This document shows, piece by piece, positions 35,994 to 44,186 of a stretch of DNA of 64,000 bases. The stretch covers positions 1-64,000 of the forward strand of contig SHBV01000009.1 in assembly GCA_004211885.1 (NCBI GenBank). Direction: 5' to 3'. The notes under the pieces were generated by a model. The model was not told where the DNA came from, made no database searches, and saw only the letters and a list, made by a program, of their open reading frames with translations. A program made the position numbers and the translations under genes. The stretch is from Verrucomicrobiaceae bacterium. Its GTDB lineage: Bacteria; Verrucomicrobiota; Verrucomicrobiia; Verrucomicrobiales; DEV007. Numbering within the stretch: position 1 is the stretch's first letter; every line of letters begins with the position of its first letter.

Positions 35994-37214
35994 CTATAAA
36001 GAAGAGTAGTTTAGGGGCTGATCCTTATCTATATGATTATCAACTTTTGGCATGGGGTATTTAAGGCCCGTTGCACAGTTAAATAGAACCACTGAATCCT
36101 CCAGAGAGATTCTTCCCGTTTTTAGTTCTTTTAGATAGGCGGCATATGTGGCTGCTCCTTCTGGGCATAGAAGTATACCCTCCAGATCCGCAACTTCTTC
36201 ACGTGCTGACATTATGTCTTCATCATCTACTGCAGTAGCGAAACCTCCTGTTTCTCTGATGCCTCTGAGAATCAGAAAGTCACCGATCGCGGCCGGGACC
36301 CTGATGCCTGAGGCAACAGTCTCAGCATTTTCCCAATATTCAGCATGCTCTGATCCTTCATCATATGCTTTTACTATTGGGGCGCATCCTGTTGACTGGA
36401 CAGCTACCATTCGTGGTCTTTTTTTCCCAATCCATCCGATAGATTCGAGCTCATTAAATGCCTTCACCATTCCTATGAGTCCTGTGCCTCCTCCCGTTGG
36501 ATACATGATAACATCAGGGAGTTCCCAATTTAATTGATTGGCCAGTTCTAGGCCCATAGTTTTTTTTCCTTCGATCCTGTAAGGCTCCTTCAGAGTAGAT
36601 ACGTCAAACCAGTCCATTGAGCTGATTCCTTCGCGGACAATTTTTCCACAGTCAGTAATGAATCCATTGACGGACCAGGTACTTGCTCCTTGCAATGCTA
36701 TTTCTCTAATATTGATCTCAGGAGTATCATCAGGACAGAAAACATACGCTTCGATTCCCGCTCGCTTAGCATAAGCAGCCATGGCAGCTCCTGCATTTCC
36801 GTTCGTTGGAATTGCGAGTCTTTTAATTCCTAATTCTTTGGCCATGGAAACAGCCATGCATAGGCCTCGCGCCTTGAACGAGCCGGTTGGAAGTCTTCCT
36901 TCATCTTTTATGTAAACATGATTACCAGGTAAATTAGGGCCGTGCAGTAATGGGGTAAAAGATTCTCCTAAACTTACTATGTTGATTTCTTCACGGACAG
37001 GTAAGAACTCTTTATATCTCCAAAGATTTTCAGGCCTGTCATTTAAGGTTTTTTTATCTATTGATTGTGAAATTGTATTAAGGTCATACCTGACGAGGAG
37101 GGGTGCATTATCTTCAGATAAACCTATAATTTTTCCTGATGGATACTCCTTCCCCGTTTTTGAGCATTCAAGATGCGTGACAAAATTAAGACTTTTAATT
37201 TCATTGAAATTCAT
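35994..37214 (-). CDS. thrC: Threonine synthase (PLP-dependent)
   Basis: Threonine synthase converts O-phosphohomoserine to L-threonine in the cytoplasm. The 406-residue protein is of the shorter PLP-lyase type: an N-terminal strand LNFVTHLECSKTGKEYPSG, the PLP lysine Lys114 in PTGSFKARGL, NGNAGAAMAAYAKRAG, and the phosphate-binding PTGGGTGLIGM. The C-terminal part (LCPEGAATYAAY, then FNCATGLKYPMP) is typical of ThrC. Its start lies in a 110-base divergent gap facing the serine deaminase gene; the gap contains two palindromes. Paralogues with other activities (for example cysteate synthase-like) exist, so the exact assignment is less certain than the family. Confidence 0.88.
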   Translation of the reverse strand: MNFNEIKSLNFVTHLECSKTGKEYPSGKIIGLSEDNAPLLVRYDLNTISQSIDKKTLNDRPENLWRYKEFLPVREEINIVSLGESFTPLLHGPNLPGNHVYIKDEGRLPTGSFKARGLCMAVSMAKELGIKRLAIPTNGNAGAAMAAYAKRAGIEAYVFCPDDTPEINIREIALQGASTWSVNGFITDCGKIVREGISSMDWFDVSTLKEPYRIEGKKTMGLELANQLNWELPDVIMYPTGGGTGLIGMVKAFNELESIGWIGKKRPRMVAVQSTGCAPIVKAYDEGSEHAEYWENAETVASGIRVPAAIGDFLILRGIRETGGFATAVDDEDIMSAREEVADLEGILLCPEGAATYAAYLKELKTGRISLEDSVVLFNCATGLKYPMPKVDNHIDKDQPLNYSSL

Positions 37215-37282
37215 GGGCCTTTTATTTTTATGTATGATTTGAAGATCAACAAGTCAGTATATATTTAAGATTTTCGAACGTT

Positions 37283-37298
37283 ACTTGCTTAAGTAAGT
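37283..37298. promoter_or_regulatory. Near-perfect palindrome in thrC/serine deaminase divergent promoter gap
   Basis: The 16-base sequence ACTTGCTTAAGTAAGT matches its reverse complement at 14 of 16 positions and is centred about 34 bases upstream of the serine deaminase ATG and about 75 bases upstream of thrC. Position and symmetry suggest a dimeric regulator's operator. The regulator is unknown. Confidence 0.4.
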
Positions 37299-37305
37299 GT
37301 GTATG

Positions 37306-37315
37306 GACTATAGTC
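37306..37315. promoter_or_regulatory. Perfect 10-base palindrome overlapping a possible -10 region
   Basis: GACTATAGTC is exactly self-complementary, ending 9 bases before the ATG at 37325. It contains a TATAGT hexamer that could be a -10 element, although this would leave almost no untranslated leader. It may instead be a second operator beside the palindrome at 37283. Confidence 0.3.
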
Positions 37316-37324
37316 ATAAGCTGA

Positions 37325-38929
37325 ATGGGTTCGTTTCCTAGTATTTTTAATGATGTCCTTGGCCCTGTCATGCGAGGCCCTTCAAGTTCTCACAGTGCCG
37401 CTTCTTTGAGGATTGGCCGGATGGCGCGTAATTTGATGGATTCCGATATAAAGCATGTTGTTGTTGATTATGATCCGAATGGCTCACTCGTTACTACCCA
37501 CCTTTCACAGGGATCGGATTTAGGATTAACTGGGGGTATTCTTGGTTGGGAGACTGATGATGAGAGACTGCCTAATTACAAAGATGAAGCAGTAAAAGCT
37601 GGGATTGAGATTGAAGTTCGTTATTTGGATTATGGTGCCGAACACCCAAATACCTATCGCTTAGCACTTAGGAGTGATAATAAGGAACACACAATGACGG
37701 CTATCTCTACGGGAGGTGGCATGATTGAGGTTCAGCAGATCGATGGGATTCCCGTTAGCATGAAAGGGGATTACTATGAAATATTGATTTTCTTAGAAGA
37801 TTCAGATGAAGGCCTTTTAGGTTGGCTTAATGATGAAGAAACTTTTGATGAAGTCGTTGTTGCAGAAAGTGAGAAACTTTCCATTATTAATTTAAAGAGC
37901 AGGAATTGCCCTGATAATGATTTGATTAATGAGTTGAAGGCTCACCAATTAGTGAGTTCTGTGAGGATATTAAATCCTGTACTCCCTGTCTTAGCTAGAA
38001 AAAACATTAATGTTCCTTTTTCGAATGTGGAGCAAATGCTTGAATACAGGAAAGATAATGGAGAAGGAATGTGTCTTGGAAGACTTGGTGCTATTTACGA
38101 GAGTGAACGTGCCGGAGTTAGTCTTGAGGAGGTGAATCAAAGAATGCGGAATTTAGTAGAGATCATGGAACAATCTATTCGTATTGGTCTTACGGGGACT
38201 AAATATAAGGATAGGATTCTGCATTCACAGTCTCCAAATTTTGAACAAATGATGGATGCTGGAAAATTAGTTCCGGGTGATGTTCTGAATCGAATCATTC
38301 TTTATGTGTCAGCAATGATGGAGATTAAGAGTTCTATGGGAGTCATTGTGGCTGCCCCTACTGCAGGGTCATGCGGTGCTCTTCCAGGCGCTATTTTAGG
38401 TGTCTCTGATGCTTTAAATAAGACAAAGGAAGAACGGGTGGAAGCTATGTTTGCCGCCGGAATAGTTGGGGTATTTATTGCTTCTGGGGCTACTTTTGCG
38501 GCTGAGGAGGCTGGTTGTATGGCTGAATGTGGTTCAGGAGCTAGCATGGCAGCAGCTGGTATTGTTTCATTGGCAGGCGGTGATTTTGATAAGCAAATGA
38601 GTGCCGCTTCGATGGCTCTTCAGAATTCTCTTGGGATGACCTGCGATACACTTGCTAACCGAGTAGAGGCTCCCTGTCTCGGAAGAAACGTCACTGCTGC
38701 TTCAAATGCGTTATCAAGTGCGAATATGGCCTTAGCTGATTACGATCATCTTGTTCCCCTAGATCAAGTCATTGAAGCGATGAGGCAGGTAGGAGAGTTA
38801 ATGCCTAGAGAGCTGTGTTGCACTGGGCTAGGAGGCTTAGCTATTACTCCGGCATCAAAGATGCTAGAAAAAAAGCTCGAAGAAATGAATGAGTTGACTC
38901 CTTCAGTGGACGATAAAGTTAAGGTATAA
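37325..38929 (+). CDS. L-serine ammonia-lyase, iron-sulfur dependent, beta-alpha fused
   Basis: This 534-residue enzyme deaminates L-serine to pyruvate and ammonia using a [4Fe-4S] cluster. The beta domain is at the N terminus (SIFNDVLGPVMRGPSSSHSA) and the alpha domain follows (from about residue 270), with TAGSCGALPGAILGVSDAL, then cluster-type cysteines in GCMAECGSGASMAAAG and MTCDTLANRVEAPCLGRN. The N-terminal portion (about residues 150-220) includes an ACT-like segment (YYEILIFLEDSDEGLLGWL) common in these proteins. It is divergent from thrC. Together with thrC, the RidA protein and the D-threonine-aldolase-like gene it marks this block as serine/threonine metabolism. Confidence 0.93.
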   Translation: MGSFPSIFNDVLGPVMRGPSSSHSAASLRIGRMARNLMDSDIKHVVVDYDPNGSLVTTHLSQGSDLGLTGGILGWETDDERLPNYKDEAVKAGIEIEVRYLDYGAEHPNTYRLALRSDNKEHTMTAISTGGGMIEVQQIDGIPVSMKGDYYEILIFLEDSDEGLLGWLNDEETFDEVVVAESEKLSIINLKSRNCPDNDLINELKAHQLVSSVRILNPVLPVLARKNINVPFSNVEQMLEYRKDNGEGMCLGRLGAIYESERAGVSLEEVNQRMRNLVEIMEQSIRIGLTGTKYKDRILHSQSPNFEQMMDAGKLVPGDVLNRIILYVSAMMEIKSSMGVIVAAPTAGSCGALPGAILGVSDALNKTKEERVEAMFAAGIVGVFIASGATFAAEEAGCMAECGSGASMAAAGIVSLAGGDFDKQMSAASMALQNSLGMTCDTLANRVEAPCLGRNVTAASNALSSANMALADYDHLVPLDQVIEAMRQVGELMPRELCCTGLGGLAITPASKMLEKKLEEMNELTPSVDDKVKV

Positions 38930-38944
38930 TTTACCTTATTATTT
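38921..38944. terminator. Possible weak bidirectional terminator between convergent genes
   Basis: AAGGTA (38921-38926) and TACCTT (38932-38937) form a six-pair stem with a five-base loop, and the plus strand continues into a T-rich run ending in TTTTTT. It overlaps the stop codon of the serine deaminase gene and faces the convergent propeller gene. The stem is short and AT-rich, so the call is tentative. Confidence 0.35.
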
Positions 38945-39880
38945 TTTCAGTGAGGCAATTTTTTCTCGAACCATTGAAGACTGAGTGTCATTAAGTACTT
39001 GCCAACAAGCGAGCCCATTTCCGACCAGTTCATATTCATTGTATTCCCAGACGACTTTCTTATCTTTTGTTATTTCAAAGATTTGTGGATTATTTGGTCC
39101 AGCGTGGCAGTTTCCAACAATGTAATTCCCATTCTTCTGCTCCTGAAGGCAGGTCATCCATTTTAACTGTATGTCCGTCCCAGGGACCTGACCTTTTACT
39201 TCCCAAACGACTTGTTTTTCTGGATTTACTTCAACAATGCTGTTTCCGCTTCCTGAGGCAATTAGAGTGTTTCCACTACTTAATCTAATGGCACCGTAAA
39301 CTCGTGTCTTAATGAGGTAATCCCACACTACATTTCCTTGTTTGTCATATTCGGTTACGACGCCTGGATTTTCTGAACAAACGAGCCAATTTCCTTTGGG
39401 TGTTTGACGAACCCAACGAGTGGATTGAGTGCCTCCCTTCTTGAGTGGAAATTGATGAACGAGTTTTCCGTTCTTATCAACTTCAATGATTCGGCCTACG
39501 CCACTTTCTACAATTACGGTGTTCCCGTTAGCTAATCTGGCAAAGGCATGAACGTCCACTCTCTTTCCTTTGTTTCCGTTACTGTTGGCGCTGTCGTATT
39601 CCCAAACGACTTTTTTATCGAGAGTAATTTCTTTGAGTGTTGTCCATGTGTCATGGAATAGAATGTTTCCGTTCGGGAGCAAGTGCACGTCATGGTGACC
39701 GGTATGGCCGCGCTTTGGTCCTGCAGTATCATAAGTCCAAATCGTATCCCCCTCATTGTCGCAAATGGCTAATATATTTTTTCCATATGATGCCCCGACT
39801 AGAACTAGTCGTTCAGCTTTGGCGCTGAAATTAAATAAGGAGAGAAGTATCAGAGATGATAGGATAAGGCACTTTTTCAT
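38939..39880 (-). CDS. Secreted PQQ-like/arylsulfotransferase-like beta-propeller
   Basis: This 313-residue exported protein has a Sec leader (MKKCLILSSLILLSLFNFSAKA) followed by six or so blades, each with a phrase like KEITLDKKVVWEYDS, EYDKQGNVVWDYL or EVNPEKQVVWEVKG. The tryptophan-rich V-W-E/D-Y motif is like PQQ-type and arylsulfotransferase-type propellers. HHDVHLLPNGNILFHDTW contains a His cluster that could bind a metal or substrate. No PQQ-binding domain or catalytic site is certain. It is the last gene of a minus-strand trio (TraB-like gene, azurin-bearing PVC protein, this one), 88 bases behind the PVC gene. Confidence 0.8.
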   Translation of the reverse strand: MKKCLILSSLILLSLFNFSAKAERLVLVGASYGKNILAICDNEGDTIWTYDTAGPKRGHTGHHDVHLLPNGNILFHDTWTTLKEITLDKKVVWEYDSANSNGNKGKRVDVHAFARLANGNTVIVESGVGRIIEVDKNGKLVHQFPLKKGGTQSTRWVRQTPKGNWLVCSENPGVVTEYDKQGNVVWDYLIKTRVYGAIRLSSGNTLIASGSGNSIVEVNPEKQVVWEVKGQVPGTDIQLKWMTCLQEQKNGNYIVGNCHAGPNNPQIFEITKDKKVVWEYNEYELVGNGLACWQVLNDTQSSMVREKIASLKK

Positions 39881-39968
39881 GCCTCATTCTTTCAGATCCA
39901 TAGAAGAATCACAAGTATGCAAATACAAAGAAAGTAAACGAGAAAATTGATATCGCACAATCAGGTCA

Positions 39969-42900
39969 TCATTGAACGGTCATGACTCCTTTCATGATGA
40001 CCCAATGGCCAGGAAAGGTGCAAAGGTATGGATATTTCCCCGGTTTTTTTGGAGCTCGAAATCGAAGTGTATAGCTCGTATTTTGTTTTAATTGTGGTGT
40101 GGACCAAAGGACCTCAGCTAAGTCTGGGATGTAGTTCTTTTTGAGACCGTCCGTGTCCTTGGCCATTTCATTGCCGGCAATTCCGACTTTTTCTAATGAG
40201 TTAGGTTTAACAATTACAAGATTATGCATAGTAAGATCAGGATTACTTAAGATTAATTTAACTGGTTGTTTGGCTCGGACTGTAAATTCAGTTTTATCGA
40301 AAAGCATCTTTTCAGGTATGCAATTGATTTGAATTTTCTTTAAACCTTTTTGCTTATCGAAATTTGCTTCTTTGGCATTCTTAGTATTTTTTCCAGCGTT
40401 GAGCTGATTTCTCTTATTGGAATTGGCTAAGAAGGACTGAAGGTCCTTATCCTGTGGGTCCCAATACTCTTGCATGGATTTCGAACCCAAAGCGGTCTGA
40501 ACGGCATAGTTAAGGTGAGTTCCCATTTCTTCTTTAGAAATTCCCTTTAAAGTTTCAAATGCCCATTCTGTTCCTATCCATGAACAAGCAATTGCTGCTT
40601 CGAGCCGGACCATTGCATTAATATCATTAGCTGATTTCTTTAAGAGTTTAGGAGCATTTTCACCGAGTGCCTGGCTCAAATGTCTTAGTTGGCGAGTTGC
40701 TGCGGCTCTGGCTTGCGGAACTTCACAATTAAGGAGTTCAATGAGTAGGCTAGTGTTTTTCTTGTTAATGTTCCGATAAGTCCATAACGCCTCCAATTGA
40801 TGATGGCGAAAATTAACATCGTCTCTTTTTAATTCTTTAGTCCATTTATCCAGTTCTTTTTTTACTTTGTCTGGGTCACGTTCACGTAATTCTCTTTTTG
40901 TCCAATAACGGATCCGATATTCTTGGCGCTTTAAATTATTCAAGAGATTAGATATTGTTTGCCCTTCTATTTTTACTGGATCATTTAATTTATGTTCTTT
41001 CGCGGTGATTCTCCATATGCGCCCAGAATGCTTGTCTCTACGATCATCACGTAGTGAATATTGTGCGTGCCCCTTTATTGGATTGTACCAATCGCATATA
41101 TATAATGCACCTCTCGGGCCAAACTTAATATCTACTGGAATGAAACTTAGGTTCTTTGAAAAAATGATATCGGATACGTATTTTTCTTCCATGTGGTCAC
41201 CCGCATCAATCCATCGATGATATTCGACCCGGTTCGTGGGCTTGTATCGGACCTTTACAAAACCTCCCTGCATGTCTTTAGGAAATGTTTCCCAGTCAAT
41301 GAATTCTTGCCCACATGTTCCTGAATAGGCTTGAATGCCACTTGGTCGTGGATGCTGTTTTGGGTAGGGGGGATTTGTGGCATGAAAAGTAGATGCGAAA
41401 ATGGGATGACTCGCAACGTGATGTCCCCATTTATCAAAAGTGACTCCCCAAGGATTTGTGTTTGGGTAACTGCCAAAGGTTTGCAGTCGTTGTGTCTTTG
41501 GTCTGTAAGAGAACCATCCAGAGTTCTTGACTCTTATTGGTCCGTAAGCAGTCTCGATTTGTGAATTTAAAAATATAGAGTCTCTAAAAATTAAATCTCC
41601 GTCAGGAGTCCATACAAAATCATGCAGAGCATGATGCGAGTCTTCGCATCCGAACCCGGTTAGAGTCCGTAACCTTAGATCGGCTTTGCCATCACCGTTA
41701 GTGTCTTTTAGAAATGAAAAATCAGGTTCTTCCGATACAAAAACGCCTCCATTACCAAATTCGAAACTCAAAGGTATGTGTACATCATCAGCCCACACCG
41801 TTGATTTATCAGCTTTACCATTACCATCAGTGTCTTCAAGTATGACGATCTTATCCTTGGGTTCTTGTCCCGGATAAACGTGTGGATAAGTCGTTGAACA
41901 GGCGACCCAGAGCCGCCCCCTGGAGTCCCATCGAATTTGAATTGGGCAGGCAATGTCAGGAAATTCTTCTTCAGAAGCAAAGCAATTCACTTCAAATCTA
42001 GGGTCTATTGTAAAGGATTTAAGTTCTTCTGATGCTTTGACCCATTTGTTTCCACCCCTGCTCTGAGTAGTTTCAGGCATTTTAGGAACAGTCGAGTCAT
42101 CAATTAAATTGTCGTTTCTATTGCCCTTAGCAATTGCCCAGATTGACTGGTCTCTATTCTCAGCCATTATTTCGAAGTTCCGCATTGCCGGTAAGAAGTC
42201 TAAATAGCCGTACCTCCCTTTTCTACCTCCAGTATAATAGAAGGTATTTAGTGGGCGATATCGTCGAAAGAATTGACGATTCTTTTCGATGACCATTTCT
42301 CGAATATTTTCGTTTAACGGTTCAGGGCTTTCTCCGAAAGTTCCATTGAAAAGAGCTCTTGCGAATGTCCTGTAGCCGACTTCAGTCAGGTGAACTCCAT
42401 TAAAAGTTGATCCGGGTGGATATTCTGTTGTGAAAACATCAACGAACCCAACTTTTTCAGACTTTGCTACTTCTCGCATCGCGTCAGTGTAGGATCTTAT
42501 CCTTTCATTGTTCATATCTGCTGCTTTGACACCTTGGATGTTTTGATTTTGGTTCGGAGACATTAGAATGATTTTTGGGCCTGACTTTTCGTTATAAGCT
42601 CTGCTCTTTGTATGTTGAAGATAGGTTTGGAGTCTTGATTTAAATTCTGAAACTTTTTCCTTACCTGCAAACGATTCATTGAATCCAAACGCTGCAAAAA
42701 TTACATCTGTCCGATAATGAAATAGATGCTGATCAATAGACGCAAAGTTATCAGGCCTCGGCATAAGATCGATTTCATCAGCGGACCAGGCGAAGTTTCT
42801 TACGGTTAATTCTTCATTTGGAAATCTTTGATGAAGCAAAGCTTCGAAGTGTCCGAAGTGCTGGGCCCGATCCAGTAATGTGTTTCCAACATATGCTATC

Positions 42901-43064
42901 CTTGATTTTGAATTAATCTTCAGCGGCAATGACGTTTCTGAAGGCTCAACCTGTTGAGGAATAGGTGATTTGTCAGCGAAGAGACCATGTTCCTTGAATT
43001 CTTCACCCCTCAATGAATTAGAAATCAGGAAACAAATAAGTATGAAGATAGTTTTTTTGTTCAT
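39969..43064 (-). CDS. PVC-type multidomain protein: SGNH-like, propeller, HEAT repeats, azurin-like copper domain
   Basis: This 1031-residue exported protein has the same layout as the large protein at 7934 except for its last domain. A leader (1-21) is followed by an SGNH-like region (about 50-250; GNTLLDR in place of the GDSL nucleophile block, but GFNES and NGVHLTEVGY retained), a dehydrogenase-type propeller (about 370-690, VACSTTYPHVYPGQ and EDTDGNGKADKST) and HEAT-like helices (about 700-880). The C terminus is a cupredoxin: His947 (TMHN), Cys1015, His1020 and Met1024 in YLCTFPGHWVIMKG, which matches azurin exactly in spacing (5 and 4). No CxxCH is seen. It is probably a periplasmic copper electron-transfer enzyme. 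Confidence 0.92.
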   Translation of the reverse strand: MNKKTIFILICFLISNSLRGEEFKEHGLFADKSPIPQQVEPSETSLPLKINSKSRIAYVGNTLLDRAQHFGHFEALLHQRFPNEELTVRNFAWSADEIDLMPRPDNFASIDQHLFHYRTDVIFAAFGFNESFAGKEKVSEFKSRLQTYLQHTKSRAYNEKSGPKIILMSPNQNQNIQGVKAADMNNERIRSYTDAMREVAKSEKVGFVDVFTTEYPPGSTFNGVHLTEVGYRTFARALFNGTFGESPEPLNENIREMVIEKNRQFFRRYRPLNTFYYTGGRKGRYGYLDFLPAMRNFEIMAENRDQSIWAIAKGNRNDNLIDDSTVPKMPETTQSRGGNKWVKASEELKSFTIDPRFEVNCFASEEEFPDIACPIQIRWDSRGRLWVACSTTYPHVYPGQEPKDKIVILEDTDGNGKADKSTVWADDVHIPLSFEFGNGGVFVSEEPDFSFLKDTNGDGKADLRLRTLTGFGCEDSHHALHDFVWTPDGDLIFRDSIFLNSQIETAYGPIRVKNSGWFSYRPKTQRLQTFGSYPNTNPWGVTFDKWGHHVASHPIFASTFHATNPPYPKQHPRPSGIQAYSGTCGQEFIDWETFPKDMQGGFVKVRYKPTNRVEYHRWIDAGDHMEEKYVSDIIFSKNLSFIPVDIKFGPRGALYICDWYNPIKGHAQYSLRDDRRDKHSGRIWRITAKEHKLNDPVKIEGQTISNLLNNLKRQEYRIRYWTKRELRERDPDKVKKELDKWTKELKRDDVNFRHHQLEALWTYRNINKKNTSLLIELLNCEVPQARAAATRQLRHLSQALGENAPKLLKKSANDINAMVRLEAAIACSWIGTEWAFETLKGISKEEMGTHLNYAVQTALGSKSMQEYWDPQDKDLQSFLANSNKRNQLNAGKNTKNAKEANFDKQKGLKKIQINCIPEKMLFDKTEFTVRAKQPVKLILSNPDLTMHNLVIVKPNSLEKVGIAGNEMAKDTDGLKKNYIPDLAEVLWSTPQLKQNTSYTLRFRAPKKPGKYPYLCTFPGHWVIMKGVMTVQ

Positions 43065-43121
43065 AATAAATGATCAAAGCTATCTAGTAGTGGATGCAAA
43101 AATGATCTAATTATTGATATA

Positions 43122-44075
43122 TTATGAATCTTTGTTTTGAGATCCATTAGGCTTCTTCGTGGCATTTTTACTTGCCGCTTTTTGGATCTTCCATGCCGCA
43201 TTCCAATCGGTTCCGGACCTTTTGAAACCTAATTCTTTTGTTAGTCTCTTATCAAAGTCTGGCAAGTGAGCAGCTCCATAAAATATACCCAGATTTTTTT
43301 TCCCAGATTTAATTTCTCGATCCATTACTTTTAATGCTTTTATGTTTCTTTCAGCTACTAGTACGGATCCATCAGGTCCTTCCATGCCACCGATCATTGA
43401 TTCGATGTCATGGAACTGTCGTCCAAGTGCGAGTTTCATGCCGTTAGGCCCGCCCTCATCGTTGAGTAATTTGAACATGGAGACGAAATCAAAATTGTTC
43501 TTATTTTTACTGGCAGTTGCTTCTTGAGCTTTGATCGATTTTTCTAATAAGGACAATAAATTCTCTCCCTTCGCTTTTTGCCTTTTTTGAAAAGTTTCAA
43601 GGGTCATATCGGCATGAATGAAGTTCTTCGCTGTATAATCAACGTAGTCGAGCTGAAAATCCAATTTCATCATGCCTCCAATGAGAAGCTGAAAGAATCT
43701 CATTGGATTATTTTTATTTGCCTGCAAATCTTCCTTAGTTAGCCGTTTGTCCGGATCGCCTCCTACCATTTCGTAGAGTAAAGCATCGTATTGTTTGAAT
43801 TGTTCGTTAAGTTTTTCATAGTAAACTTTATCAGCAATATGAACTGCACCAATGAGTTCGACTTTTGTGCCATCCTTGTGCGTGTATTTGGCCGAAGCGG
43901 TTTGCAGTGAAGCTGAATTTTCATTTTCTATGAAACGTATAAAATCTGCCCCTTCAGATTTCTTTTCTTTTTCTTCAATAGCATTCTTAGCGCCTTCCTT
44001 GGGAGGCTCTGAGTGCAATGTTAAAATCAATGAAATTGCTATTAGGAAGCAGTAGACTTTTTTACAGAATCGCAT
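43122..44075 (-). CDS. TraB/TIKI-family (GumN-like) secreted protein
   Basis: This 317-residue exported protein has a Sec leader (MRFCKKVYCFLIAISLILTL). Sequence hallmarks of the TraB/PrgY/GumN/TIKI superfamily are KVELIGAVHIADKVYYEKL with its GxxH motif, YDALLYEMVGG with the Glu, and near the end LGIFYGAAHLPDFDKRL with a second GxxH. These residues form a presumed metal site in TIKI metalloproteases. The middle is basic and charged, and the C-terminal tail is low-complexity. It is the first gene of the minus-strand trio with the azurin-bearing PVC protein (57-base gap). Protease activity is likely but inferred from the family only. Confidence 0.82.
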   Translation of the reverse strand: MRFCKKVYCFLIAISLILTLHSEPPKEGAKNAIEEKEKKSEGADFIRFIENENSASLQTASAKYTHKDGTKVELIGAVHIADKVYYEKLNEQFKQYDALLYEMVGGDPDKRLTKEDLQANKNNPMRFFQLLIGGMMKLDFQLDYVDYTAKNFIHADMTLETFQKRQKAKGENLLSLLEKSIKAQEATASKNKNNFDFVSMFKLLNDEGGPNGMKLALGRQFHDIESMIGGMEGPDGSVLVAERNIKALKVMDREIKSGKKNLGIFYGAAHLPDFDKRLTKELGFKRSGTDWNAAWKIQKAASKNATKKPNGSQNKDS

Positions 44076-44186
44076 ACGTGATCATGGTTGAATGGTCGTA
44101 TCCTGTCAATGAAGTGAATTAGATTCTTATATATTAGGTTTATTTGTAATAAGTTTGGTCGCTTGATGGTTTCTTAAGGTGAGTTA

